From: Liopterus haemorrhoidalis
Taxonomy: Eukaryota > Arthropoda > Insecta > Coleoptera > Dytiscidae
NCBI GenBank assembly: GCA_963971575.1
Contig: OZ020612.1
Coordinates: forward strand, 68,755,869-68,819,868
Direction: 5' to 3'
Length of the DNA: 64,000 nucleotides
Part shown: positions 1 to 12,143 of the stretch, piece by piece
Position numbering within the stretch: the first letter of the stretch is position 1
Layout of the letters: every line of letters begins with the position of its first letter
The notes under the pieces: model-generated
Seen by the model: only the letters and a program-made list of their open reading frames with translations
Told to the model about the DNA's origin: nothing
Databases searched by the model: none
Translations under genes and position numbers: made by a program

Positions 1-3000
1 TTGACAAATTAAATTAATGATATGGAAAAATAAATTATTTTGATAGTAAATTGGTAAATTTTTTGAAAAATAAATTCTTGTTATGATTAGTTATCAAATT
101 AAATTAAAATATTTTCAAAAAATAAAATTAAATAGACAGTAAATTATTTGATAAATCTTTTGAAAAATATATTCACTATGACTCGTTTACAAATTAAAAT
201 ATTTTGAAAATATATAATTATTTTGATATAAAATGAAAAATAAATTCAAGTTATGGTTAGTTGACAGATTTAATTAATATATTTGCAAAAAATAAAATAA
301 TTTTGACAGTAAATTATATAGTTGGTAAATTATTTTAAAAATAAATTCAAGTTATGATTAGTTGGCAAATTAATTTAAAATATTTTGAAAGTAAATTAAT
401 TGGTAATTTTATTGAAAAACAAATTAAAATAAAAATTTTTCATAATAGATAATTAATTAGACAGTAAATAAGTTGGTGAATTTTTTGAAAATTAAATTCT
501 AGTTTCGATTGACAAATCAGTTGACAAATTAAATTAAAATATTTTCAAACATAAAATTATTTTAACAGTAAATTAGTTGGTAAATTTTTCGAAAAATATT
601 TCAAGCTATGATTATTTGATAAATTAATTTTACTTATTTTGTAAAATTAATAATTTGTAAAACACGATATTTAAATGGAATAATATATAAAAGAACAATA
701 TTTGTGAATATTTTGAGTTGAAATAATTGAAATGATCTCTTATCATTATAAAACATTGTATTGATTTGTATTCTGTATCATATTTTGTAAAAATTATTGT
801 TTATGTAAAAAATAAAAGTGTGTTTGTCGGTGTGGAGAGACACTAAATAAATATTGAAAAAAATATATTGAGAAAGAATGAATGTGGAAAAATAAATGGA
901 TGGAATAAAGAAAAAAAAAATCAAGTGAAAATAAATGGAATCAGTTGAACGTGGAGAAAAATGGTTGGAAGTGACTGGAGAATGAAAGATTTTGATGAAC
1001 GTGGATAGTAATGTATGGAAGAATATTGTTTATTTCCCCATACATTCCTACCCGAACCAGAATAATTGTGGAACGAGAGACTGCGTTGTATGTGGAAAGT
1101 AATGCATGGAAGAATATTATTTATTTCCCATGCATTCCTACCCGAACCAGAATAATTGTGGAACGAGAGACTGCTGAATGTGGAAAAAAATGCATGGATG
1201 AGAGAAAGACCTTGAAATGAAAGACTGAACCCTTATTTCTTTGTTAACAACCTCTGTATTTGCATCATTTTTAATAAATAAATATAAAATAAACATCATT
1301 ATTATTTCGATAAATACCCACCTAATAAATCCTCTCTGGGGTTGGTTTTTATCTTTCAGATGACGAGAAAGTAAAGAGTAAGTATTAATGTATATAATTA
1401 GTTGAGCAAAGGGAGTAGCCTTTGAGGTGGTGAGTATGTATATTATATATATAGACTACGTGAGAAAATGAATGTGGATAGGAATGCGTGGATGAGAGAA
1501 TGACCTTGAAATGAAAGACTGAACCCTTATTTCTTTGTTAACAACCTATATATTTGGATTATTTTTAATAAATATATATAAAATAAACCGCATTATTATT
1601 TCAATAACTACCCACCTAATAAATCCTTTCTGGGGTTGTTTATTTATCTTTCAGATGATAAGAAAGTAAAAAGAGTAAGTATTAATGTATATATTTAGCT
1701 GAGCAAAGGGAGTAGCCCTTGATACGATGAGTATATTATATGCATAGATGAAAGTTAAGAATTAGAGGGTTGCTTTTTGGCAGGTACCTATTTCAAGGTA
1801 TAGGGTATCTACTACTGCAATGGGTGCTCTACAACCCTTATAGGTTCTGAGATATTAATAAAATAAAATTCACTATGTCTCAAAATACCCTGAATTTTGC
1901 GCCCTTAAACCGTCGATTAACAATTTTTATTTATCTTAAAAAAAATTCAGGGGGTTGAAATTAAGGGATGAAACTAAGGGATGGCATTGATGATGTGCTC
2001 TAGTGGCCCTATATGCCATTGCACTATCCCCATGTATCGGGGAACGTTTCACGTCTAAAAACACGTTTTCAAGTAAAACTAAGAAACACGGTTTCACGTA
2101 AAAAAAAAAAAAAACGAATCATAAATATGAGTGGGGGGGGGCTTAAACACCGCAAAATATGTGGAGCCTTGGATTTGAGCAGGGTTATAAAAAGGGGGGT
2201 AAAAAACACGTTAAAAACCCCAAATTCTGAAGCCCTGAGGCGGTAGTGGCAAAAAACTTAAGGGTAGGAAGTTATTAAGTGTTTTTTATATCTCACAACC
2301 CTTAAGAGTTAGGTGGTTGGTATTCGGTAGGTAGGTACTTCATGACCTATAGACCCTCTATCCTTCAAGGGTTCCTTACAACCCTTACGGTTTTTGAGAT
2401 ATTTAATTTTTAATTTTCAGTGACGTCACATATTAGACCAAAATAATTGTTTTATTTTATTAATATCTCGACAACTAGAAGGGTTGTAGGGCTCCCATTT
2501 AGGCTGTAGGGTCCTAAGGTCCTATAGTACGTATATACCAAAAATCAACTACCTAACTCTTAAGGGTTGTGAGTTATAAAAAACACGTAATAACTTCCTA
2601 CCCTTAAAGGCTAGAGGGTTGAAACTCTAATAGATAATAGAATAGACCCTAATGAAGGTGCCTTCCAAATCTGGACGTCCTACCCCTTGTAGTTCACGAG
2701 ATAATCCCTAAAAACCAATAAATACCTCTCGGCTCTCCTGGTACCCTGATACCTAAAATAAAAATTTTAAAATTTTGAACAAAACCGTGTTTTTAGACGT
2801 TAAACGTTCCTCGATACATGGGTATAGCGCAATGGCATACAGGGCCACTAGAGCACATCATCAATGTCATCCCTTAGTTTCATCCCTTAATATCAACCCC
2901 TTGATTTTTTTTAAAGATAAATAAAAATTGATAATCGACGGTTTAAGGGCGCAAAATTCGGGGTGTATTACGACATAGTGAATTTTATTTTATTAATATC

Positions 3001-5475
3001 TCAGAACCTATAAGGGTTGCAGAGCACCCATTGCAGTAGTAGATACCCTATACCTTGAAATAGGTACCTGCCAAAAAGCAACCCTCTATCTTTTAAGGGA
3101 GGCGTGTTATTAAGTGTTTTTTATATCTCGCAACCCTTAAGAGTTTTTTGACTCTAGCGCCTCAGGGCTTCAGAATTTGGGGTTTTTAACGGGTTTTTTA
3201 CCCCCCTTTTCATAACCCTGCTCAAATCCAAGGCTCCACATATTTTGCGGTGTTTAAGCCCCCCCCCCCACTCATATTTATGATTCGTTTTTTTTTTTTT
3301 TACGTGAAACCGTGTTTCTTAGTTTTACTTGAAAACGTGTTTTTAGACGTGAAACGTTCCCCGATACATGGGGATAGTGCAATGGCATATAGGGCCACTA
3401 GAGCACATCATCAATGCCATCCCTTAGTTTCATCCCTTAATTTCAACCCCCTGAATTTTTTTTAAGATAAATAAAAATTGTTAATCGACGGTTTAAGGGC
3501 GCAAAATTCAGGGTATTTTGAGACATAGTGAATTTTATTTTATTAATATCTCAGAACCTATAAGGGTTGTAGAGCACCCATTGCAGTAGTAGATACCCTA
3601 TACCTTGAAATAGGTACCTGCCAAAAAGCAACCCTCTAATTCTTAACTTTCATCTATGCACATAATATACTCATCGTATCAAGGGCTACTCCCTTTGCTC
3701 AGCTAAATATATACATTAATACTTACTCTTTTTACTTTCTCGTCATCTGAAAGATAAATAAACAACCCCAGAAAGGATTTATTAGGTGGGTAGTTATTGA
3801 AATAATAATGCGGTTTATTTTATATATATTTATTAAAAATAATCCAAATATATAGGTTGTTAACAAAGAAATAAGGGTTCAGTCTTTCATTTCAAGGTCA
3901 TTCTCTCATCCACGCATTCCTATCCACATTCATTCTCTCACGTAGTCTATATATATAATATACATACTCACCACCTCAAAGGCTACTCCCTTTGCTCAAC
4001 TAATTATATACATTAATACTTACTCTTTACTTTCTCGTCATCTGAAAGATAAAAACCAACCCCAGAGAGGATTTATTAGGTGGGTATTTATCGAAATAAT
4101 AATGATGTTTATTTTATATTTATTTATTAAAAATGATGCAAATACAGAGGTTGTTAACAAAGAAATAAGGGTTCAGTCTTTCATTTCAAGGTCATTCTCT
4201 CATCCATGCATTTTTTTCCACATTCAGCACAGTCTCTCATTCCACAATTATTCTGGTTCGGGTAGGAATGCATGGGAAATAAATAATATTCTTCCATGCA
4301 TTACTTTCCACATACAACGCAGTCTCTCGTTCCACAATTATTCTGGTTCGGGTAGGAATGTATGGGGAAATAAACAATATTCTTCCATACATTACTATCC
4401 ACGTTCATCAAAATCTTTCATTCTCCAGTCAGTTCCAACCATTTTTCTCCACGTTCAACTGATTCCATTTATTTTCACTTGATTTTTTTTTTTTCTTTAT
4501 TCCATCCCTTTATTTTTCCACATTCATTCTTTCTCTATATATTTTTTTCAATATTTATTTAGTGCCTCTCCACACCGACAAACACACTTTTATTTTTTAC
4601 ATAAACAATAATGTTTACAAAATATGATACAGAATACAAATCAATACAATGTTTTATAATGATAAGAGAGATCATTTCAATTCTTTCAACTCAAAATATT
4701 CACAAATATTGTTCTTTTATATATTATTCCATTTAAATATCGTGTTTTACAAATTATTAATTTTACAAAATAAGTAAAATTAATTTATCAAATAATCATA
4801 GCTTGAATATATTTTTCGAAAAATTTACCAACTAATTTACTGTTAAAATAATTTTATGTTTGAAAATATTTTAATTTAATTTGTCAACTGATTTGTCAAT
4901 CGAAACTAGAATTTAATTTTCAAAAAATCCACCAACTTATTTACTGTCTAATTAATTATCTATTATTGGCTAATTGCCCAGGCAGCAAAGGCCATTAAAT
5001 TAAAAAAAAAAAAATTATCTATTATGAAAAAATTTTATTTTAATTTGTTTTTCAATAAAATTACCAATTAATTTACTTTCAAAATATAATATTTTAAATT
5101 AATTTGCCAACTAATCATAACTTGAATTTATTTTTAAAATAATTTACCAACTATATAATTTACTGTCAAAATTATTTTATTTTTTGAAAATATATTAATT
5201 AAATCTGTCAACTAACCATAACGTGAATTTATTTTTCATTTTATATCAAAATAATTATATATTTTCAAAATATTTTAATTTGTAAACGAGTCATAATGAA
5301 TTTATTTTTCAAAAGATTTATCAAATAATTTACTGTCTATTTAATTTTATTTTTTGAAAATATTTTAATTTAATTTGAGAACTAATCATAACAAGAATTT
5401 ATTTTTCAAAAAATTTACCAATTTACTATCAAAATAATTTATTTTTCCATATCATTAATTTAATTTGTCAATTAA
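1..5475. repeat. giant near-perfect inverted repeat, foldback-like element
   Basis: Sequence from base 1 to about 2250 recurs as its reverse complement at about 3150 to 5471. The outer 0.6 kb of each arm is made of diverged AT-rich repeats of roughly 100-130 bp with recurring motifs TTGACAAATTAAATTAAA and CAGTAAATTAGTTGGTAAA. Further in are two copies of a 300-bp unit (CCTTGAAATGAAAGACTGAA at about 1210 and 1505). The centre (2250-3150) has its own smaller hairpin (2252-2606) and an extra copy of an arm segment (2765-3110 against 3310-3660). No transposase was found. The left end runs off the window. Long inverted repeats with subterminal tandem repeats resemble Drosophila foldback (FB) elements. 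Confidence 0.85.
4967..5012 (+). mobile_element. 46-bp retroposed scrap with poly(A) and 13-bp target duplication
   Basis: The insert TGGCTAATTGCCCAGGCAGC followed by AAAGGCCATTAAATT and poly(A) is flanked by AATTATCTATTAT on both sides (4954-4966 and 5013-5025). The other palindrome arm at about 440-460 has a single AATTATCTATTAT, an empty site. This is the hallmark of target-primed reverse transcription of a very short 3' fragment. A second copy is at 46470-46516. Confidence 0.85.
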
Positions 5476-7150
5476 TCTTAATTTTTTCAAAAAATTATTA
5501 ACTAATTTACTATCCAAATAAAATAATTTCATTGCTTTACGATGTTTCAAGATCATCTATATTTTCGTACAAATATTCAACCCCAAATATTCATTATTTA
5601 TTTATTTTATTTTTATAATTTCCCATGTAAGTTGTAAACATTTACCAGGCGGGCCCTAACCTGGTAAATGGGGCCCTTACGCCCTACACAGGAAATATAT
5701 TCAACTACTATAGTGTTCAATATTGAAATATTAAATAAAAATATTAAATTATGAATTAATTAAATAAATAATAAACAAATAATACATCCCCCAACTATCT
5801 GGCGATACTAGTGCTCCTATTATTTTTGCACACTCATTTTAATTATGAAATGAGGGCTGAGTCAACCCCTGGGCTGAGTGCACAGGGGTGTGGAATGTTA
5901 GTTCCGCAGTGGTGTCCGGGAACTGAATCCCAGTCTCAGTCTTACGGAGCCACTGTACCTCGAGTTAATTAAATAAAAATTTACAAAATCAATAAAAAAT
6001 GAAACATTTCAAGCCGTGAAATAATTTAAATTTAGTCAGTGCATCAGTAGGTATATTGTCCATTTATTTTTAAAAAAATGGACATCGTAGATCAGTTTCT
6101 AGACAAATCGGACACAACCGAACAGTTTGGAAGTTATCGATTGGTTTTCAAAATAATTTAAAATTAAAAAAAATTGATTAGCTATTAATGATTAGTTTCA
6201 CCTTTTCATAAAAAAAAGACTGATTAGTTTACAAATATAAAATTATTAAAAAAATTAATATTGATTAGTTTACCAATTTATTTTAAATTTGTAAAAAAGC
6301 GCAAATAACTATTTTTGCTGAGCACTAAAAATTGTATCTAACTAAATTTCTAAAAAATTTAATATTATTAATTTGTTTCTAAATTGGTATTTAATTTCAA
6401 AAACCAAAATACTGGTTAGTTTTCAAACTAATTTTAAATTGCTAAAATAATGCAAATAGCTATCATTACTGAACGCTAAAAATTTACTTAACTAGTTTTC
6501 AAAAAATTTTTAAAAAGTATTTAATTAAAAAACGCTAATAGCAAACGTTGCTATAAATATTGTACCTAAATTTCTATATGTTAGATTAATTAATATTTAG
6601 TTTCTAAAAAATAAAATTGAGTTTTTTCCAAACTATTCTTTAATTTAAAAAAAAAATGGTTATTGTTCACTTTTTGGACCAATTTTAAATGTCCAAACAG
6701 ATTGGACTTTATCGAATGGTCTCGGAACAAATTCAAAATAATTAGACAGTATTGATTACTTTCCGATTAAATCAAAAATGACCATGTTTGATAAATCTTA
6801 TTTAAAAACAAACTGAAAATATTTTGAGTTAAAATTTGAAATAATCTCCCTAAAATATTATATTTCATTACTTTAAATACCTGTATGTACCCCAGAATAA
6901 AAGTGTATTAACTATAATTTTTCATAAATTATATATTTTTTTAAAGGCATATGGTATCATCTTTCAAATGCAATTTTTTATTTCTATTTTTCTTGGTATT
7001 AGAAATATTGCATTAATATTATTAAATCAATGTATGGAACTAAAGATACGATGTTCAATTTGCTCTTTTGTAAATTTGTTACGAGTTAATACACTTTTAT
7101 TCTGGTGTACATATATAGAATTCTTATCCAGCATCATCACGTGTGAAAAT
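5476..7150. other. AT-rich non-coding stretch
   Basis: No gene found. It holds runs of diverged short repeats (variants of TTGATTAGTTTACAAA, 6160-6560), a small GC-richer island at 5640-5690 with TTTACCAGG/CCTGGTAAA pairing, and a tRNA-like fragment at about 5900-5965. An inverted repeat pairs CCCAGAATAAAAGTGTATTA near 6890 with TAATACACTTTTATTCTGG near 7085. Confidence 0.6.
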
Positions 7151-7169
7151 TTCGGCTGAATTCTTTTCT

Positions 7170-8520
7170 GTGGACTCCATCAATCCGGACATCTGCTTCT
7201 GTCCGTACTGGAACAACTTCCTCTCGTTGCCATAGAGACTGCCGAAACAATCTTTGTAGTGTGCATTCAAATCCCACCGAGGGTGAATTATTAGTATATT
7301 TTGTCATGTTTAAGGTTGCTTAGCCTCTAAACGAGGAGTTTGTGGTCACGGTACAAGAGGTGAGATGGGGGACCGGTGATATCGCAGAACCCAAAACACT
7401 CCGGAACCCAGAGAACCAGGCCGGACAAGATTGCCAGGTCACCCGCACAGGTAATGTGAAGAACCGGGGAATGCTGCAACAAAGGAATGCTTCCGGCCCA
7501 ACTGGAAGGGCTGATAGGTAGGTTATGAGGACGACCGTTTCCTCTGGTCATATAAAGAGGCTGGAGACTATGTTTCCAAAGACAAGAATATTTTTAATTT
7601 ATCACCGAATGCCACCATGAAGATGGTTTCCGCAGTTTCCACTTGGGGACAGCAAAAGCCTCCTTACTGGGAGCTGAAATTTGCGCCCAATTACTCCTGA
7701 AACAAATATTTTACATTAAAAAACAATTAAATTTATTTCAGGAGGCAGTATTGGATTTTTAAATGTGGGGTTCTCCTTAAATGAACTTAAACTTATTAAA
7801 TGTTCATAACAGTTTCTTTAAAATATATTTCATCAAAAATACTAAAACTTCGATATCTTATGAAAAAATAATCTAATCGAAAATTCCTGTTGTACTATTC
7901 CAATTCCCATTAATCTGCTTTACTTTGGATTTTTTAAAATTATTATTATAGTATCAAGGATTTCTAGATCATACCTACGAAATCCTACAAATTAAATTAT
8001 CATGGACAGACAGACACATGAATGATAGTATAAGGGATTTTTGCCTTTTAAGCAATCCTGGTTTCTATTAGTTCACACAATCAAGCGTCTACTGCATTGA
8101 ATGAATAATAATATTAAATTGAAAAAGCATAAGACTCACCGAAATTGTTGGAATTCTTTTGGTTGGAAGACAGCGTCTGCAACTGCTGGAGGAATCTTTT
8201 TTCTGAACTCCATCATTACGGACCTCTACTTCTGTCCGTACTGAAACATCTTCCCCGTATTGTCATAGAAACTGCGGAAACAGTCTTTGTGGTGTGCATT
8301 CAAATCCCAACCGAGGGTGAATTGTTACTAATTCTTGTCATGTTTAAGGTTGCGTAATCTCTAAGCGAGGAGATTGTGGTCACGGTACGAGTGGTGAAGT
8401 GAAGGACCTGTGGTATCGTAGAACCCAGAACACTCCGAAACTCAGAGAACCGAGCCGGACAAGCTTGCCAGGTCATCCGTACAGGTAGTGTGAAGAAAAT
8501 TGCGCCCAATTACTCCTGAA
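7170..8520. repeat. diverged duplication of a GC-richer segment
   Basis: 7170-7470 and 8195-8510 are two diverged copies (shared words TGTCCGTACTG, GTGTGCATTCAAATCCCA, TGTCATGTTTAAGGTTGC, GCCAGGTCA). Each ends near TTGCGCCCAATTACTCCTGA (7682 and 8500). The first copy carries about 180 bp extra before that word. The interval between them is AT-rich and has no gene. Confidence 0.7.
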
Positions 8521-8802
8521 ACAAATACCATACATTAAAAAAATAATAATAATTTATTTTACAAGGCGGTACTGGATTTTGAAACGTGGAGTTGTTCTTA
8601 AATCAAATTAAATTAAAATGTTCCTTGTAGCCATGAATAATATTAGTTCACATAACCGAGCTCCCTACTGTAATTGAATGAATAACAATACTGAATTGAA
8701 AAATCTTAAAACTTACCGAAAATTATCCTTCCTTTTAAAACCGGCCGGACACTTGCCGATATCGTGTACAATCTCCGGTAAAATCACTTCCAGAATATGA
8801 GA
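7594..8802 (-). other. possible spliced transcript, two exons, function unknown
   Basis: Minus-strand exon 8717-8802 (acceptor ATTTCCAG, donor GTAAGT) reads SHILEVILPEIVHDIGKCPA and on to KRKDNF. It joins in phase to exon 7594-7696 (acceptor TTTGTTTCAG), reading RSNWAQISAPSKEAFAVPKW and on to a TAA stop. No start codon is in frame. A candidate upstream exon ending in GTGAGT at 9176 has a TAG just before the donor. So this may be a decaying gene, a non-coding RNA or chance. Confidence 0.3.
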
Positions 8803-9805
8803 CTGGAAATAAATTATAAATTAAAAAAACACATATGTTATATCCACGGTTTTACTAAATAAAAACAAAAATATATAAAATTTGTTGCAATAATTTTGTC
8901 CAATACATTATTTAACTTTAAAATTTCCAAGTTAAAATTATTAAATAAACACCTGCATTTATTGAGCTGAATATTACAATGTTAACTTCACTAATGACCC
9001 GAATGCCTTATCTCTATAATCCTACAAGAATGTGCCGATAAATGACCTCGATTTATGCGACGCAAAAAATTAATAAAATATAACAAAGAAATATTATAAA
9101 AAATAGCCAAAAATGCTATAAAAAATCTAAATTTTTAATATTAAGGCCCTAATATTTTAAAATAAAAAACACTCACCTATTTTTCTTTATTTCCGAAGCC
9201 AAGCAACAAGTAGACGCTCAAGGACTCCAACATTTTCCTCGAATTTCTCAATAATATAATTTAAATTTTTATTTCAGTGCCCTTTTAAATCAATTAATAT
9301 TTTAATGTACAAAAAAAAAAACGTTTTAAAGCACACTATAAATAAAATATTGCTCAATTTTAAATTTTTATTTTAAATACTTCCCATTTTAAGATCGCAA
9401 CGCTGTTGTGTCATACTTGGAACCTTCAATATAGACATTCGTTACATATAAACAACGTGAATTTTAATGTTTACTGGTGGTTTTTGTAATTTTGCTACAA
9501 TATAAATACTTGTTTTTATGCAATTATATTTTTATGCAAACATTTTTTATAAAAAAAGTGCGATAGAATGTCTATTTCTGTAGTTTCTAAAATCCCACCA
9601 GATGTCATATTGCTTAGCAATTTTTCCCTATAGATATATTTTATTTGATGCTTATATAATAAATATTATTTATTTTAATGCACAAAGTATTAATTTTAGT
9701 GCACATATATATATATATTTAAATAATTTCCAGTTAAATCATACCCTTTTCCCTTACCTGGGTCAAATACTGAATACGAACAAAATTCGAGTATTTGGGC
9801 AATTA

Positions 9806-9888
9806 ATATATATAATTACATATGTTGATGAATTATTTCCGTAGATAATCTATATTATTATCTACGGATATAATTCATCAACATATAA
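9806..9888. repeat. near-perfect hairpin, about 30-bp stem
   Basis: ATATGTTGATGAATTATTTC and CGTAGATAAT pair with ATTATCTACG and the reverse complement of the former across a loop of about 7 nt. It could be a microRNA-like precursor, a tiny palindromic MITE or an AT-rich cruciform. Confidence 0.55.
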
Positions 9889-10000
9889 ATTCATCATGGG
9901 ATTTTTCGATATATAATTACGTATATGTACAGGTGAGATTATATAAACCTGTTTATAAATCAATAATGGAACGAATCTAAGTTTATGTTATAATAAAAGT

Positions 10001-10185
10001 GGGCCATTCCCGGCGGTACTGCAATACCGGGCCGACCCGTGACAGAGGTGGAGCAAGCCCCTAGCTCTCCGTCATTTCCCAAAAATCAGTTTAATATACT
10101 GGTCCTGCTGTGCAGGACATATCAGATATTAAGCTGATAAGAACAGATACTACACTTTGATCTTAGCCATAGGCCGAGAAGCGAT
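10001..10185 (-). ncRNA. U2: U2 spliceosomal snRNA
   Basis: Read on the minus strand it starts ATCGCTTCTCGGCC and contains the branch-point pairing segment GTGTAGTATCTGTTC, a perfect stem-loop IIa (GTCCTGC ACA GCAGGAC), the Sm site ATTTTTGG, and the stem-loop IV arms GGCCCGGTATTGCAGTACCG. It ends GGGAATGGCCC. Length is about 185 nt, as expected. Stem-loop I has GGCCTATGGC where other insects have one more U in the loop. The stems are intact, so a working gene is more likely than a pseudogene. No upstream PSE could be identified with confidence. Confidence 0.92.
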
Positions 10186-11097
10186 GCCAATTGTAAGTTT
10201 TTGAGAGTAGTTATTCCACCCAGAATACCGTCTGGTATCGAGAAATAAGTATAGTCGATCAGCGCCATCCATTATGTGGCGATACAACTATAACTGCTTC
10301 GGTCTTGGCGGAGCTGCGCATGTTTCTATAATAGAACGCAACTGCGCATGATTTCTATTGCGCAAACGCTACTACGCAGTTTGTGAAAGCAAGACAGCGG
10401 CGGACTGTCCTGCGGGGGTACCGGGCAATTTCCAATCCGCTAATGAAACTAGCGAAAAAAAAAAAAAAAAATGTTTTTCGCCCTTTATCTTCTAAATACA
10501 TTTAGAATACTATTAATTTAAAATATAAAGACATATAAAACAAGGGTAAAACTTAATAATAATGGTATAATGCCAGTGGGGCCAAATGGGGTCGCAAAGT
10601 GAAATGCGAAATTTAAATTAAATTCATACATACGAATTTGTTAATATATATAATTTATATTAAATACCCGGGGTTTGGTCATCAAAATAGCAACAATTTT
10701 ATTCAAAAACTTTTAGTTTTCATTTAATGACTTATTTTCATATAATACCTACTACTTTTACGGCCGTTCAAAAGTTACGAAAAACGAGTAAGAATAACAT
10801 TTTTGATCCGAAGACAATGTCACCAATACTAGCAAAAATAAAATATTCAAAATGACAATTTATAATTCATTATTATATCAGCTCGATATCACGGTATAAA
10901 ATAAAGTAACGAGCAAAGTATCTGAAATACAGATACAAGATACTTAAATTTAAATATCTGGATACAGATATATATTTCAAAATGTATCTAGATACTTGAA
11001 AAAGTAGCTACTTACTGTATCTAGATACATTACAGCACTGCTATTAAGGAAAAAAATGTACTCTGTTGTGTAAAATAGTTACCATCGTGATCTATAG
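10186..11097. other. spacer upstream of U2, no gene seen
   Basis: Between U2 and the first hAT MITE. 10310-10380 has an imperfect direct repeat around TGCGCATGTTTCTAT / TGCGCATGATTTCTAT. 10375-10460 is a GC-rich block with a CGCTA...TAGCG stem directly followed by an 18-base poly(A), which looks like the end of a retroposed RNA that I cannot identify. The rest is AT-rich. Confidence 0.5.
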
Positions 11098-11825
11098 CAG
11101 TGTTTCTCAACAGGTGGTCCGCAGACCACCAATGGTCCCCAGAAAAATTTTAGTGGTCCGCGAAAGTTTTAGTTTTTTGCAGTTTTTTAAAATATTTTTT
11201 ATGCACATTTTTTATGTACAGTCTGTTTCAAACGGTTAGGCGGAACTAAATGGGAATTTTGTTCTTTTAGGTTGTCACGAGAAGGGACCTTGCTAGGGTT
11301 ATTTAATTTTTCACGTTGGAATGTCAAAATTTAAAATTCCAACAATGAAACCATGGAAACGAATGATATATGTCAATGTCAATTATTCTTTTTTATATAT
11401 TTTAATGACAAAAATATAATATAAAAATAATTGGGAAATTTGTAATAAGAATGACACAAAAAATTAACATATAAAGAAAATGACATTTTAAAATGATGAA
11501 AAAAATTACCAAAAAATGTTTATTGTAAGTATGATTTACAAAGCTTAAACAAAACGGCCGAAAAGCACGATTTAAACGATGAAAGTAACTAGATTGCAAA
11601 ATCTAGTTCCGCTTAACCGTTTGGAACAGACTGTAAATAATTTATATTTTGTTTATTTTCTGTAAACTTTCTGTGATTTTCTACAATTAAAATAAATGTG
11701 TTTAGTAGAACATTAAATTTTTTTTTTTTCTTGCAAAAAATGAACCAACAATTATTATTAGTGGTCCGCGTTAGAAAATTATATATTATACTGGTCCGCG
11801 GTGCGTTTTTGGTTGAGAAACACTG
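11098..11825. mobile_element. hAT-type MITE with an 8-bp target duplication
   Basis: Terminal inverted repeats CAGTGTTTCTCAACAGGTGG and its complement ending GTTGAGAAACACTG. It is flanked by a perfect 8-bp duplication ATCTATAG (11090-11097, 11826-11833), diagnostic of hAT transposition. It contains a second MITE (11219-11633); without it the element is about 311 bp and non-coding. Confidence 0.88.
11219..11633. mobile_element. MITE family A, copy 1
   Basis: About 410 bp with termini CAGTCTGTTTCAAACGG and CCGTTTGGAACAGACTG, TA on both sides. Nested in the hAT MITE. Family A is Tc1/mariner-type by its TA duplication; no transposase of its own. Confidence 0.9.
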
Positions 11826-12143
11826 ATCTATAGCACTCTTCCATCTATCAGGAAGAGAAAATATTCCCGATTTATAAAATTCGTGATTTTTTTAAGAAAA
11901 AAATTGTATTTTGTCCTACACACTCAGCATGCCGCCTTCACTTATTATATACCTGTGAAACACTGCAATGTGTGACAATTCACACTTCACATCAATTTTT
12001 TATAGTTAGGCATAGTGAGGTAAGTGAACTATAGGAAAATATAAACGCACCAGAGTCGCCCAATCAAGCAGTTTGTCATATTTATCTTATTTTATTTTAG
12101 TAAAATATACCAACTGAAATCATTTAGCTTGTGTTCGCTAATA

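Noticed and set aside
1011..4482. Several open frames inside the giant palindrome
   Set aside because: They occur in both arms as mirror images, are repetitive or homopolymer-rich, and have no domain.
11402..11599. A conserved 65-70 codon frame starting MQSSYFHRLNRAF in several MITE A copies
   Set aside because: It is the right-hand part of the MITE translated. The copies diverge by frame-disrupting changes after about 30 codons and there is no sign of selection on protein sequence.
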